From NCBI RefSeq assembly GCF_900095265.1, contig NZ_LT607651.1, positions 265,528 through 329,527 of the forward strand: 64,000 nucleotides of DNA, in the 5' to 3' direction. Of this stretch, positions 35,008-44,306 are shown one piece after another (positions within the stretch are counted from its first letter, which is position 1; each line of letters starts with the position of its first letter). The DNA comes from Janthinobacterium sp. UMAB-56. GTDB taxonomy: Bacteria; Pseudomonadota; Gammaproteobacteria; Burkholderiales; Burkholderiaceae_D. The notes beneath the pieces were generated by a model that did no database searches, was not told where the DNA came from, and saw nothing but the letters and a program-made list of their open reading frames with translations. Made by a program: the position numbers and the translations under genes.

Positions 35008-35343
35008 CTAGCGCCGCGCCGGCGGCCCCGCCTCCAGCGGCTCGGCATCACCGGCCGGCACAACGGTAGCAGACAGGGGCGGTAGCGGCTCCGCCTGGGC
35101 CACCGGCCCGTCCGGCATGGGCTCGGCGGCCAGGCGCTGGGCCAGGCGCGCATCGAACTGGGCGCTCAGCACATGACCGCACTGCTCCGAGCGCAGTGCG
35201 TCGCCGATCAGGCGATAGGCTTCCCAGGCTTGCCGGCCCGATGGCGTATCGACGGCGGCAAAAGCCAGTTCGAGCTCGCTCGCCGTCAGCTCTCCATCGG
35301 CCAGCGCGGAAATCGTCTCGTGCAATCGTGTGTGCGTATCCAT
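35008..35343 (-). CDS. rseA: Short RseA-like anti-sigma-E factor
   Basis: Anti-sigma factor that binds RpoE. The N-terminal domain is clear: LHETISALADGELTASELE and RQAWEAYRLIGDALRSE match the sigma-binding part of RseA. The ATG at 35343 gives only 111 residues, ending in a Pro/Ala/Glu-rich tail; no transmembrane helix or periplasmic domain is present, though RseA proteins normally have both (about 190-220 residues). No rseB follows; the next gene is degP. It is 71 bases after rpoE. The gene could be truncated or a soluble variant; I see no neighbouring frame that supplies the missing part. Confidence 0.82.
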   Translation of the reverse strand: MDTHTRLHETISALADGELTASELELAFAAVDTPSGRQAWEAYRLIGDALRSEQCGHVLSAQFDARLAQRLAAEPMPDGPVAQAEPLPPLSATVVPAGDAEPLEAGPPARR

Positions 35344-35414
35344 GATGGGTCCTGCCATTTCAGAAAGATCGATGCGGAAACCGGACGCAGCCATGCCAAC
35401 CTCATTTCTTTAGA

Positions 35415-36038
35415 TTACCAGCGCTTGTCAATCGGCATGTCCAGCAACGGTTTCAATTTCTCCGCTATCACTTCGCGCGCGCGAAAAATCCGGCTGCGCA
35501 CGGTGCCGATGGGGCATGCCATGATCTCCGATATTTCTTCATAGCTCAGGCCCTCGATCTCGCGCAGCACGATGGCCGTGCGCAACTCGATGGGCAACAA
35601 CTCCATGGCCGCATTGACGGTGGCCGCAATCTGCTTGCTGGCCAGCACCGATTCGGGCGTATTGTTGTCGCGCAATTTATTGCCGTCCTCGAAGGACTCC
35701 GCCTGCTCCGCGCCAGCGTCGCTGGACGTGGCGGCGCGCCGCCCCTGCGTGACGAGATAATTCTTGGCCGTATTGATGCCGATGCGGTATAACCAGGTAT
35801 AAAAGGCGGCATCACCGCGAAAATGGCGCAGCGCCCGATATGCCTTGATAAAGGTTTCCTGCACCACATCTTCGGCCTCCGCCGGGTCATGCACAAGGCG
35901 CGACACGAGGCGCATCAAGCGGCGCTGATATTTCGATACCAGCACATCAAATGCCCGCTTGTCGCCAGCCTGCACCTGCTCGACCAGTAACTGATCATAC
36001 TCGCGCTCTGTCCTCACGCCCAATGTCCCTGTAGTCAT
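35415..36038 (-). CDS. rpoE: RNA polymerase sigma-E factor (extracytoplasmic stress)
   Basis: ECF sigma factor of 207 residues. Region 2 includes FDVLVSKYQRRLMRLVSRLV and DVVQETFIKAYRAL; region 4 includes LPIELRTAIVLREIEGLSYEEI, then ACPIGTVRSRIFRAR. The segment identity is that of RpoE/AlgU. It is followed by rseA and a degP-type protease and preceded by its own apparent sigma-E promoter at 36061-36089. Confidence 0.95.
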   Translation of the reverse strand: MTTGTLGVRTEREYDQLLVEQVQAGDKRAFDVLVSKYQRRLMRLVSRLVHDPAEAEDVVQETFIKAYRALRHFRGDAAFYTWLYRIGINTAKNYLVTQGRRAATSSDAGAEQAESFEDGNKLRDNNTPESVLASKQIAATVNAAMELLPIELRTAIVLREIEGLSYEEISEIMACPIGTVRSRIFRAREVIAEKLKPLLDMPIDKRW

Positions 36039-36060
36039 GCAGCGTGGGCGCCCGTATGGA

Positions 36061-36089
36061 TATAGAGTTGGCCCGCTGCAAGAAGTTCA
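36061..36089 (-). promoter_or_regulatory. Sigma-E-type promoter of rpoE
   Basis: On the minus strand TGAACTT (36083-36089) is followed after 16 bases by TCTATA (36061-36066), close to the sigma-E consensus GGAACTT and TCTGA/TCAAA. It ends 23 bases before the rpoE start codon, so the gene is probably autoregulated. Confidence 0.55.
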
Positions 36090-36104
36090 GTGTTCGCCCC
36101 ACTT

Positions 36105-36641
36105 TTATGCTTCCCTACTCCGCGCCGCAATGGCCCGGCACGCCACAGCGAGCGGGCGGAAAGCGGAGCTGCTGCTGCCGCGCTGCACCAGCACATCCGT
36201 GCGCCGTCCGGTGGCATCGGCCAGGCACAGCACCAACAGCGATGGCCACAAGGTCGAACCCGGCAACAGGCGCAACCCCGACGGCGCCGCTGGCACCGGC
36301 CCGGCCGACTCCACCACCCCGCCAGCACTGCCCCCTGCCACACCGCCACGCTCCAGATATACCGCCAGCCGCAACTGCCCAACCGGCGAAATATCAAGCG
36401 CCTGCGGCTTTCTGCGCCGGCGCAGCAAAACCAGCAAAAACACGCCGCCAGCCGCACTCAGCAGCGCACCGCTCCAGCCCAGCGCATAGCCACCCACCAG
36501 CTGGCCGGAAGCAGCCACAGCCGCGATGCGCCACGCGCCGCTCAAGGGCCAGGTGGCCAGCAAGGCGCACAACCCCAGCACCACTTGCAACAGGCGCAAA
36601 CAGACAGGCGTGCGAATGACAGCCGCTACCGCGATCGACAT
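36105..36641 (-). CDS. YgfX-like membrane protein
   Basis: Protein of 178 residues with two adjacent hydrophobic helices near the N-terminus (RLLQVVLGLCALLATWPLSG and LGWSGALLSAAGGVFLLVLL), then a basic RRRRKP turn and a soluble domain with GSTLWPSLLVLCLADATGRR. This layout matches YgfX/CptA-type small membrane proteins, of which one enterobacterial member affects cell division proteins. The gene lies between fabF and rpoE. The function here is unknown; the match is by layout and partial similarity. Confidence 0.6.
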   Translation of the reverse strand: MSIAVAAVIRTPVCLRLLQVVLGLCALLATWPLSGAWRIAAVAASGQLVGGYALGWSGALLSAAGGVFLLVLLRRRRKPQALDISPVGQLRLAVYLERGGVAGGSAGGVVESAGPVPAAPSGLRLLPGSTLWPSLLVLCLADATGRRTDVLVQRGSSSSAFRPLAVACRAIAARSREA

Positions 36642-36690
36642 ATTTCATGGGAAAAAAAGGCGCGCCGGCACAATGCCGGGCAAATTCAAG

Positions 36691-36748
36691 CGCCAACGAA
36701 CGTTGGCGCCGAATCAGCGCTCACTACGGTTTGACCGTAGCGAGCGCT
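36691..36748. terminator. Two consecutive hairpins after fabF
   Basis: AGCGCTC-A-CTACGGT pairs with ACCGTAG-C-GAGCGCT (36716-36748), and CGCCAACG pairs with CGTTGGCG (36691-36708). They begin 14 bases after the fabF stop. No long T-tract follows, but the strength of both stems suggests transcript termination or 3'-end protection of the fab operon. Confidence 0.55.
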
Positions 36749-36761
36749 TGAAAGTTCCTGC

Positions 36762-38012
36762 TTATTTCGCTTTACCGAAAATCAGCGTGCCATTCGTTCC
36801 GCCAAAGCCGAACGAATTCTTCACTGCATAATCGATCTTCATATCACGCGCCGTGTTGGCACAGAAATCGAGATCGCACGCCGGATCCTGGTTGAAGATG
36901 TTGATGGTCGGTGGCGACACCTGATGGTGCAATGCCAGGACCGTAAACACCGCTTCCAGACCGCCCGCGCCGCCCAGCAAATGGCCCGTCATCGACTTGG
37001 TCGAGTTGACCACCAGATGCTTGGCGTGATCGCCGAAGGTGCGCTTGATGCCCATCACTTCCGCCACGTCGCCTTGCGGGGTCGACGTACCGTGCGCGTT
37101 CAGGTACTGAATCTGATCCGCGTTCAAGCCTGCGTTGTCGAGGGCCGCGATCACCGATTTGCTGCCGCCGCTACCATCTTCCAGCGGCGAGGTCATGTGA
37201 TAAGCATCTGCGCTCATCCCGAAACCATGCACTTCGGCATAGATCTTGGCACCACGGGCCACCGCGTGCTCGTACTCTTCCAGCACCATGACGCCAGCGC
37301 CCTCGCCCAGCACGAAGCCGTCGCGGTCGGTATCCCACGGACGCGATGCCGTTGCCGGATCGTCGTTGCGGGTCGACAAGGCACGCGCCGAAGCGAAGCC
37401 GCCCAGGCCCAGTGGCGACACGGTCGATTCAGCACCGCCGGCGATCATGACGTCGGCGTCGCCGTACTCGATCATGCGCGCTGCGGCACCGATGCTGTGC
37501 AAACCGGTGGTACACGCCGTCACGATCGCCAGGTTCGGGCCCTTCAGACCATATTTGATCGAAAGGTTGCCAGAGATCATGTTAATGATCGAGGCAGGCA
37601 CGAAAAATGGCGAAATACGGCGCGGACCGCGCTTTTCGTACTCGGACTTGGTCTCTTCGATCAGCGGCAAGCCACCGATACCGGAACCGATGATCACGCC
37701 GATGCGCTCGGCGTTTTCTTCGGTCACTTCCAGGCCGGAGTCCTGCATCGCCTGGATGCCTGCAGCCATGCCGTAATGGATAAAGGTATCCATGTGGCGG
37801 GCTTCCTTACCGGAGATGTACTCTTCGATATTGAAACCTTTGACTTCACCAGCAAAATGCGTGGTGAATGGCAGTGCATCGAACTTGGTAATCGTGGCAA
37901 TGCCGGATTTACCTTCAACGATTGCGCCCCACGCCTCGGCAATAGTATTGCCGACAGGTGAAACGCAGCCCAGGCCGGTGACAACAACACGACGGTTTTT
38001 AGAACGGCTCAA
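36762..38012 (-). CDS. fabF: 3-oxoacyl-[ACP] synthase II
   Basis: Condensing enzyme that elongates acyl-ACP, including the temperature-regulated C16:1 to C18:1 step. The 416-residue thiolase-fold protein has the catalytic cysteine in [12 protein letters not shown], and histidines in [11 protein letters not shown] and [13 protein letters not shown]. It follows acpP by 29 bases on the minus strand and ends the fab operon. Confidence 0.97.
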   Translation of the reverse strand: MSRSKNRRVVVTGLGCVSPVGNTIAEAWGAIVEGKSGIATITKFDALPFTTHFAGEVKGFNIEEYISGKEARHMDTFIHYGMAAGIQAMQDSGLEVTEENAERIGVIIGSGIGGLPLIEETKSEYEKRGPRRISPFFVPASIINMISGNLSIKYGLKGPNLAIVTACTTGLHSIGAAARMIEYGDADVMIAGGAESTVSPLGLGGFASARALSTRNDDPATASRPWDTDRDGFVLGEGAGVMVLEEYEHAVARGAKIYAEVHGFGMSADAYHMTSPLEDGSGGSKSVIAALDNAGLNADQIQYLNAHGTSTPQGDVAEVMGIKRTFGDHAKHLVVNSTKSMTGHLLGGAGGLEAVFTVLALHHQVSPPTINIFNQDPACDLDFCANTARDMKIDYAVKNSFGFGGTNGTLIFGKAK

Positions 38013-38041
38013 GCGATTCTCCTGAAGTCGGTCAGACAGGC

Positions 38042-38281
38042 TTAGGCCTTGACGTGTGCAGTGGCGTAGTCGATCGCCTGTTGCACGGTGGTGATTTTTT
38101 CAGCTTGTTCGTCAGGGATTTCCATTTCGAATTCGTCTTCCAGGGCCATGACCAGTTCCACGGTGTCCAGGGAATCGGCGCCGAGATCGTCGACGAAGGA
38201 GGATTCGATTTTGATGTCTGCTTCTGCAACGCCCAGTTGCTCAGCGACGATTTTCTTAACGCGTTGTTCGATATCCGACAT
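38042..38281 (-). CDS. acpP: Acyl carrier protein
   Basis: Carries growing acyl chains on a phosphopantetheine arm attached to serine 37 in [10 protein letters not shown]. The small acidic protein of 79 residues has the canonical start [15 protein letters not shown] and helix [14 protein letters not shown]. It is activated by AcpS (26.0 kb) and serves every fab enzyme in this window. Confidence 0.97.
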   Translation of the reverse strand: MSDIEQRVKKIVAEQLGVAEADIKIESSFVDDLGADSLDTVELVMALEDEFEMEIPDEQAEKITTVQQAIDYATAHVKA

Positions 38282-38398
38282 GTTATGGCTCCAAAGTGTG
38301 TGTTACGGAAAGTGCGCGCATTTTATCAGGTTTGCGCGTCCGAATACTAATTTCGGCGTCTGCTGCTAAATCGACCGAAGCTGCTGCTAAAAGATGCG

Positions 38399-38404
38399 AT
38401 TATA
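38399..38404 (-). promoter_or_regulatory. -10 hexamer for acpP-fabF
   Basis: A perfect TATAAT on the minus strand lies about 118 bases before the acpP start codon in the 178-base fabG-acpP spacer. No clear -35 stands at 17 bases. A separate promoter for acpP would explain its usual high expression. Confidence 0.45.
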
Positions 38405-38459
38405 GACAAAAACGGCCGTTGAATCTTGCCACAAGCGCCCGCCCTGCCAACCATTCACA

Positions 38460-39203
38460 TCAATTCATGTACATCCCGCCGTTCACGTGCAGGGTCGTGC
38501 CCGTGATATACGCTGCTTGCGGCGAAGCCAAAAAGGCCACCGCCGCCGCCACGTCTTCCGGTTTACCCAGGCGTGACAGGGGAATTTGCGTCAACAGTGC
38601 CGCATGCTGCTCTTCGCTCAAGGCCTTGGTCATGTCGGTATCGATGAAGCCCGGCGCGATGCAGTTGACAGTGATATTGCGGCTGCCGATTTCGCGCGCC
38701 AGAGCGCGGCTCATGCCTTCCACGCCGGCCTTGGCCGCCGCATAATTCATTTGCCCTGGATTGCCCGACGAAGCCACGACCGACGTAATATTGATGATAC
38801 GCCCAGTTTTCGCTTTCATCATGCCACGCAGCACGGCGCGCGACAGGCGGCCAACGGCCGACAGGTTGGTGGAAATGACGCTGTCCCACTCTTCATCCTT
38901 CATGCGCATGGCCAACTGGTCTTGCGTGATGCCGGCATTGTTGACGAGAATCGACAGGCTGCCATAGGTTTTCTGTACTTCGTCGACGACGGCCGCGCAG
39001 CGCGCCGCATCGGTCACGTTCAAGACCACGCCCTTGCCCGCCACGCCTTCGGCGGCCAGGTAATCGGTGATCGCTTGCGCGCCGCTTTCCGAGGTGGCGG
39101 TGCCGACCACGGTGGCACCCTGTTTGCCCAGTTCGGTGGCGATGGCGCGGCCAATGCCGCGCGAGGCGCCCGTGACCAGCACGACTTGATTTGCTAAATT
39201 CAT
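38460..39203 (-). CDS. fabG: 3-oxoacyl-[ACP] reductase
   Basis: NADPH-dependent reductase of the short-chain dehydrogenase family that reduces beta-ketoacyl-ACP. The cofactor loop TGASRGIG, NNAG, the catalytic serine in NITSVV and the Tyr-x3-Lys pair in NYAAAKAG are present in 247 residues. I chose ATG 39203, preceded by AAGGA, over an upstream alternative six codons earlier. Confidence 0.97.
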   Translation of the reverse strand: MNLANQVVLVTGASRGIGRAIATELGKQGATVVGTATSESGAQAITDYLAAEGVAGKGVVLNVTDAARCAAVVDEVQKTYGSLSILVNNAGITQDQLAMRMKDEEWDSVISTNLSAVGRLSRAVLRGMMKAKTGRIINITSVVASSGNPGQMNYAAAKAGVEGMSRALAREIGSRNITVNCIAPGFIDTDMTKALSEEQHAALLTQIPLSRLGKPEDVAAAVAFLASPQAAYITGTTLHVNGGMYMN

Positions 39204-39252
39204 GAGTATCCTTAAGAACAAGCGCGGCAGGCAGGCTGCCGCGATCTGATGT

Positions 39253-40194
39253 TTATTTGAGCTGCGTCAAAATGCGTTCCAGCGAGACCTGGTCGACGAT
39301 AGCGTCGCCCACCAGCACAGGATCGATGCGCTTGGCCAGGCCCATCAGGACCTTGCCCGGACCGCATTCGATCACTTGCGTGATGCCGTCGAGCGCCACC
39401 TTCTGCATGGTTTCCACCCAGCGCACAGGGCTGGCTGCCTGGCGCACCAGCGCATCCTTGATGCCGGCGACATCGTTGACGATGGCCACGTCGACGTTGT
39501 TGATCAGGGCGATCTGCGGTGCCGAGAACGTCAAGCCTGCCATGTACTCTCGCAAACGGTCCGATGCCGGCTTCAGCAGCGACGAGTGGAATGGCGCCGA
39601 GACGGGCAACTTCATGGCGCGCTTGGCGCCCTTGGCCTTGGCCAGTTCGCAGGCACGCTCGACGGCAGCCGTATGGCCGGCGATGACGACTTGCGCCGGC
39701 GCATTGAAATTGACAGGCTCGACCACCAGGGCCGGGTTTTCCGCTGCCGCTTCCGCACAGGCGGCGCGCACGTCGTCGTCCGACAGACCCAGCACGACAG
39801 CCATCGTGCCCTGCCCGACCGGCACGGCTTCCTGCATGGCTTGCGCGCGGAAGCGCACCAGCGGCACGGCATCCTTGAACGAGATGACGCCGGCGGCGAC
39901 CAGCGCCGAGTATTCACCGAGACTGTGACCGGCCACGACCGTCGGCACGGGGCCGCCCGCCGCCAGCCAGGCGCGGTAAAAAGCCACGGCCGCCGTCAGC
40001 ATCACGGGTTGCGTGTTGGTGGTCAGGTCCAGCTCTTCCTTCGGACCTTCGGCGATCAGCTTGCCCAGGTCGAATTGCAGGGCGTCCGACGCTTCGGCGA
40101 CGGTCTGCGCCACCACGGGGTTGCCGGCGAAACCGTCGAGCATCGCAATCGCTTGCGAGCCTTGGCCTGGGAAAACAAATGCAAATTGTGTCAT
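39253..40194 (-). CDS. fabD: Malonyl-CoA:ACP transacylase
   Basis: Loads malonate from CoA onto ACP. The catalytic serine lies in GHSLGEYSAL, the start AFVFPGQGSQ is the family hallmark, and the histidine follows in PVSAPFHSSLL. The length is 313 residues. It lies between fabH and fabG on the minus strand. Confidence 0.97.
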   Translation of the reverse strand: MTQFAFVFPGQGSQAIAMLDGFAGNPVVAQTVAEASDALQFDLGKLIAEGPKEELDLTTNTQPVMLTAAVAFYRAWLAAGGPVPTVVAGHSLGEYSALVAAGVISFKDAVPLVRFRAQAMQEAVPVGQGTMAVVLGLSDDDVRAACAEAAAENPALVVEPVNFNAPAQVVIAGHTAAVERACELAKAKGAKRAMKLPVSAPFHSSLLKPASDRLREYMAGLTFSAPQIALINNVDVAIVNDVAGIKDALVRQAASPVRWVETMQKVALDGITQVIECGPGKVLMGLAKRIDPVLVGDAIVDQVSLERILTQLK

Positions 40195-40226
40195 GTCGAC
40201 TCCATTTTTTTAATAGTGTTGCGGGA

Positions 40227-41225
40227 TTACATGCGCGCCAGCACGGCGCCCCAGGTAAAGCCGCCACCCACGCCTTCCATCATGACGTTGTCACCCTTCT
40301 TGACGCGACCGTCGCGCACGGCGATGTCGAGCGCCAGCGGGATCGAGGCGGCCGAGGTATTGCCGTGCTGGTCGACGGTGACGACCATCTTTTCCAGTGG
40401 TAAACCAAGTTTCTTGGCGGTGCTGTTCATGATGCGGATATTCGCCTGGTGCGGGATCAGCCAGTCGATCTGGTCCGAGGTCATGTTGGCGTGCGCCAGG
40501 GCTTCGTGTGCGACCTTTTCCAGCACGGACACGGCCAGCTTGAATACGGCCGGGCCATCCATGTAGAGGAAGGCGCTGCCGTCCAGCGCGCCGCCAGCCA
40601 GGCTGCCCGGCACACTGAGAATGTTCGAATGGCGGCCGTCAGCGTGCAGCTTGGTGGCCAGGATGCCCGGCTCTTTCGACGCCGTCATGACGATGGCGCC
40701 GGCGCCGTCGCCGAACAGCACGCAGGTGCCGCGGTCGTCGAAATTGAGGATGCGCGAAAACACTTCCGCGCCGATCACCAGCACGTTTTTATGCATGCCC
40801 GACTGGATGAAGCTGTCGGCCGTGGCAACCGCATACACGAAGCCGCTGCAGACGGCTTGCACGTCGACGGCGGCGCAGTTATTCGTGATGCCCAGTTTGT
40901 TTTGCACGATGCAGGCGGTGCTGGGGAAGCTGCCGAAGAAATCGGGGGTCGAGCTGGCGACGATGATCAGGTCCAGGTCGTTGCCATTCAGGCCAGCCAT
41001 TTCCAGGGCCTTCTTGGCCGCTTCCACGCCCAGGTCCGAGGAGTTTTGCGACGGCGCCGCGTAATGGCGCGCCGAAATGCCGCTGCGCGAAACAATCCAT
41101 TCATCCGACGTCTCGATGCCCTTGGCGGCAAGCTGTTCGGTCAAATCCTGATTGGTGACACGCTTCTCCGGCAAGTAGCTGCCGGTACCGATAATTTTGC
41201 TGTAAGTTTTGCTAAAAACAGTCAT
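40227..41225 (-). CDS. fabH: 3-oxoacyl-[ACP] synthase III
   Basis: Initiates fatty acid synthesis by condensing acetyl-CoA with malonyl-ACP. The 332-residue protein has the active-site cysteine in AVCSGFVYA, histidine in IPHQANIRI and asparagine in [10 protein letters not shown]. It begins with [15 protein letters not shown]. It lies 15 bases after plsX, the usual order. Confidence 0.97.
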   Translation of the reverse strand: MTVFSKTYSKIIGTGSYLPEKRVTNQDLTEQLAAKGIETSDEWIVSRSGISARHYAAPSQNSSDLGVEAAKKALEMAGLNGNDLDLIIVASSTPDFFGSFPSTACIVQNKLGITNNCAAVDVQAVCSGFVYAVATADSFIQSGMHKNVLVIGAEVFSRILNFDDRGTCVLFGDGAGAIVMTASKEPGILATKLHADGRHSNILSVPGSLAGGALDGSAFLYMDGPAVFKLAVSVLEKVAHEALAHANMTSDQIDWLIPHQANIRIMNSTAKKLGLPLEKMVVTVDQHGNTSAASIPLALDIAVRDGRVKKGDNVMMEGVGGGFTWGAVLARM

Positions 41226-41240
41226 GCAAATACCCGTCCA

Positions 41241-42308
41241 CTAAATGGTAGAGCTTGTTGATGTAGGTTCGTCCGGTACTGGCGTGCGCGGCATCAGCTC
41301 GGCGATCAGGCTGGCCAGGTGCGCTTGCACGTCATTTTTTGCCGCATCAAAGGCGCGGCGCAAGGCCCATTCAAATGAATAGGCATCGGCGCTGCCATGG
41401 CTCTTGAAGACGAGGCCACGCAAGCCCAGCAGGCTGGCGCCGTTGTAACGCGAAGGATTCAAGCGATTACCGATGGCCTTCAGGGCACCGCGCGCGATCA
41501 GCGCACCCAGCATGGTAATCGGATTGCGCTTGAATTCGGAAGTGAGCACATCCTTCATGAGGCGCGCCAGGCCTTCGATGGCTTTCAGGGTGACGTTGCC
41601 GACAAAGCCGTCGCAGACGACGATATCGGTCGTGCCCTTGAAGATATCATTGCCTTCCACGTTGCCGTAGAAATTCAGCGCGCCACGCTCGTGGTCGGCC
41701 TGCAACAGCTTCGACGTGAGTTTCACCACTTCATTGCCCTTGATATCTTCCGTGCCCACGTTCAGCAAGCCGATGGTCGGGCGTGCTATGCCTTCCATGG
41801 CGGAAACAAGCACGGAACCCATGATGGCAAACTGGTGCAAGTGATGCGGTTCGCAATCGACGTTGGCGCCCAGGTCCAACATATAGGTGGGGCCATTCTT
41901 TTGGTTCGGCAAGATGCTGCAGATGGCCGGGCGGTCGACGCCGGACATGGTTTTCAATACATAGCGCGACACGGCCATCAGGGCTGCCGTATTACCGGCG
42001 GAAACGGAGGCTTGCGCCACGCCGCTCTTGACCTGTTCGATGGCCACGCGCATGGAGGAATCCTTCTTGCGGCGCAGGGCCACTTCCAGGGGATCGTCCA
42101 TGGTAACTTGTTCGGAGGCATGCAATACCGACAGGCGCGGATGCGTGTCGGCTTTATGTTTCTTCAGTTCGGCACGAATCACGTCTTCCAATCCAACAAG
42201 GATCAGTTCGGCTTCAGGCTCATGTTTTACGAAGGAAATTGCTGCAGGGATAGTAACTGAGGGACCGTGATCTCCGCCCATGCAGTCGATAGAAATTTTG
42301 ATTGTCAT
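41241..42308 (-). CDS. plsX: Phosphate acyltransferase PlsX
   Basis: Converts acyl-ACP to acyl-phosphate, the donor for glycerol-3-phosphate acylation in phospholipid synthesis. It starts with [12 protein letters not shown], and includes [20 protein letters not shown] and [14 protein letters not shown] chose ATG 42308, giving 355 residues, the family length. It follows rpmF by about 210 bases and leads into fabH. Confidence 0.96.
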   Translation of the reverse strand: MTIKISIDCMGGDHGPSVTIPAAISFVKHEPEAELILVGLEDVIRAELKKHKADTHPRLSVLHASEQVTMDDPLEVALRRKKDSSMRVAIEQVKSGVAQASVSAGNTAALMAVSRYVLKTMSGVDRPAICSILPNQKNGPTYMLDLGANVDCEPHHLHQFAIMGSVLVSAMEGIARPTIGLLNVGTEDIKGNEVVKLTSKLLQADHERGALNFYGNVEGNDIFKGTTDIVVCDGFVGNVTLKAIEGLARLMKDVLTSEFKRNPITMLGALIARGALKAIGNRLNPSRYNGASLLGLRGLVFKSHGSADAYSFEWALRRAFDAAKNDVQAHLASLIAELMPRTPVPDEPTSTSSTI

Positions 42309-42518
42309 TTGTGTTGATTCAATACCGCTGCGGGCGTGCGGCAAGATGTGAATCGGACTGGAGCATATGCAGGGCGCGGCATGTCATGCACCGCCTGAGC
42401 AAGCTTGATTCAAAATGACGGGTGCGCAAGATGAATTGCAGCCGATAAAAAAGAAGAAGCGGCGCCACGCCGAATAACCACGCAACACCGCTTTCATCTT
42501 ACCCAACAAAAACGTCGA

Positions 42519-42701
42519 TTACTCGTCGTTTTTGGTCTTCAACACTTTACGGCCACGATAGAAGCCGTTAGGGCTGATATGGTGACGCATGTGTGTTTCG
42601 CCGGTAACTGGCTCGACGCTCAATTGCGGCGCGACCAGGAAGTCGTGCGAACGGTGCATGCCGCGCTTGGAAGGGGTTTTCTTGTTCTGTTGAACTGCCA
42701 T
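42519..42701 (-). CDS. rpmF: Ribosomal protein bL32
   Basis: Small protein of the large ribosomal subunit, 60 residues. The start [19 protein letters not shown] and [13 protein letters not shown] are typical. This version lacks the zinc-binding cysteines found in some L32 forms. The yceD-rpmF-plsX order is conserved widely. Confidence 0.97.
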   Translation of the reverse strand: MAVQQNKKTPSKRGMHRSHDFLVAPQLSVEPVTGETHMRHHISPNGFYRGRKVLKTKNDE

Positions 42702-42946
42702 GATGACTCCTAATACATAAGTTCTAAAATTTTAGCACAATCGATAGGCAAATACATGCGAATCGAGTATCCCAGCGGCAAAGACTACCCGAAAATAGCC
42801 CGGACCGACATCGTTTATTACACTACATTTCACTACACTTGCCATACTCGATTACCACACGCGTTTGACACGTTCTTTACAGAGAACCTCGACAAGCTGT
42901 TGCGCTGACCGCTCGCGACGGTTTTTGAGGCTCCCTTTTTACTGCT

Positions 42947-43444
42947 TTATTCTGGCTTCAAATCTTTCAGTGCCGCAAACGGCGACTTCTTTTCAGTCTT
43001 GAGAGCATCGAGTTGCGCCGTATCGGGACAAACCTCGTGTTTGGGTACCTGCGGCAGCGCCAGCAAGGCTTCATCTTCGATCAGGGCCGCGGCATCCATG
43101 CTGCGACTGCCGACGATCACGTCGATTGCTTCATCGTTGATGATTTCTTCGATCTCGTCTGCGTGCTCGTCATCCTTGCCCAGCATCAGCGTGGTCGTCG
43201 AATCAATTGCGTAAGCATACGGAGTCAGGCAGCGCTGGCAAACCAGCTGAACGGTGCCGTTGACCGACAAGGTCAGTTGTGGGTAGCCCAGCTTGCTGGT
43301 GCCGCCGACGATCTTCCAGGCGATCTCGCCGGAACTATCTGCACAATCCTTGGTCAACCGGGTCATTTCAGCGACAGGAGTTACACCCTCGCGGCTCCCG
43401 CTGATACGACAAAAATCAAAGGCGTCGATCACAAAAGCATTCAT
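42947..43444 (-). CDS. yceD: YceD family protein (DUF177)
   Basis: Conserved 165-residue protein encoded before rpmF in most bacteria and thought to act in 23S rRNA biogenesis. The C-rich segment LVCQRCLTPY near residue 70 and the DEIEEIINDEAIDV stretch are diagnostic. I chose ATG 43444, as earlier codons extend into the divergent promoter region. It lies about 245 bases before rpmF, and that spacer contains nothing I recognise. Confidence 0.92.
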   Translation of the reverse strand: MNAFVIDAFDFCRISGSREGVTPVAEMTRLTKDCADSSGEIAWKIVGGTSKLGYPQLTLSVNGTVQLVCQRCLTPYAYAIDSTTTLMLGKDDEHADEIEEIINDEAIDVIVGSRSMDAAALIEDEALLALPQVPKHEVCPDTAQLDALKTEKKSPFAALKDLKPE

Positions 43445-43622
43445 TGGTAGAAAATTTCCCCGGAAAACCTGCGATAATAACAGGGTTTTTAGCGCCGAGT
43501 CAAAGGCTAAGCGTCTTTTTCGACGCACTGATTGGCATATTTGTTAACACACCACCGACATCGCCATGCCGCCCGGGGCCTCATTGACAGGTCCCGCGCC
43601 CCGGAGTTTCACTGAAATCCCC

Positions 43623-44288
43623 ATGACGCACATACTGACACCGACTAGCAAGGCCATGCCGGCCACCATCGATTACCGAATGATACCAACTTCCGCCCCA
43701 TTGCGCTTGATTCTTGCATCGAGTTCGACCTACCGCAAGCAATTGCTTGAGCGCCTGCGCCTGCCTTTCGAGGTAGCCATGCCCGATCTCGACGAAAGCC
43801 CCCTGCCAGGCGAGAGCCCCAGCGCCACGGCCCTGCGCCTGGCGCAAGCGAAAGCGCAAGCCGTGCTCGACCGCCATCCCGGCAGCCTCGTCATCGGGTC
43901 CGACCAGGTCGCCACCCTGGATGGCGCACAGATCGGCAAACCGGGCAACCATGCCTGTGCCATGCTGCAACTGCAAACCATGCGCGGACGCCAGACCGTG
44001 TTCCACACGGCACTGTGCCTGCTCGACGGACGCCGGAATCCGCCCGTGGCGCAGGTGGAAGATATCCAGACCCTGGTCACGGTGCGCGACTTGCCCGACG
44101 CGGAACTGGACGCCTACCTGCGCATCGAGCAACCGTATGACTGCGCCGGCAGCGCCAAGAACGAAGGCCTGGGCATCGCCCTGCTCGAGCGCATAGCCAC
44201 CACCGACCCGACCGCCCTCACCGGCCTGCCGCTGATCGCCCTCACCAGCATGCTACGCAAGGCGGGCGTGGCGTTTTTCACCATTTAA
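43623..44288 (+). CDS. Maf-like nucleotide pyrophosphatase (YceF type)
   Basis: House-cleaning nucleoside-triphosphate pyrophosphatase that removes modified nucleotides; the YceF subgroup prefers 7-methyl-GTP. The hallmark LILASSSTYRKQLLERL is followed by VIGSDQVATLDG and KNEGLGIALLERI, with the catalytic residues kept. The start is uncertain: 43623, 43656 or 43680 are possible; the earlier codons before the LILASSS motif are not conserved in the family. It is divergent from yceD, which fits the conserved yceF-yceD pairing. Confidence 0.88.
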   Translation: MTHILTPTSKAMPATIDYRMIPTSAPLRLILASSSTYRKQLLERLRLPFEVAMPDLDESPLPGESPSATALRLAQAKAQAVLDRHPGSLVIGSDQVATLDGAQIGKPGNHACAMLQLQTMRGRQTVFHTALCLLDGRRNPPVAQVEDIQTLVTVRDLPDAELDAYLRIEQPYDCAGSAKNEGLGIALLERIATTDPTALTGLPLIALTSMLRKAGVAFFTI

Positions 44289-44306
44289 TTTACCCACAAA
44301 AAGAAT

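Noticed and set aside
42345-42518. A gene in the plsX-rpmF spacer
   Set aside because: No open frame with a plausible start was seen; the spacer is 210 bases in a well-conserved operon.
43566-43622. Upstream extension of the Maf-like protein
   Set aside because: The added residues are not conserved in Maf proteins and have no ribosome site; later starts fit better.
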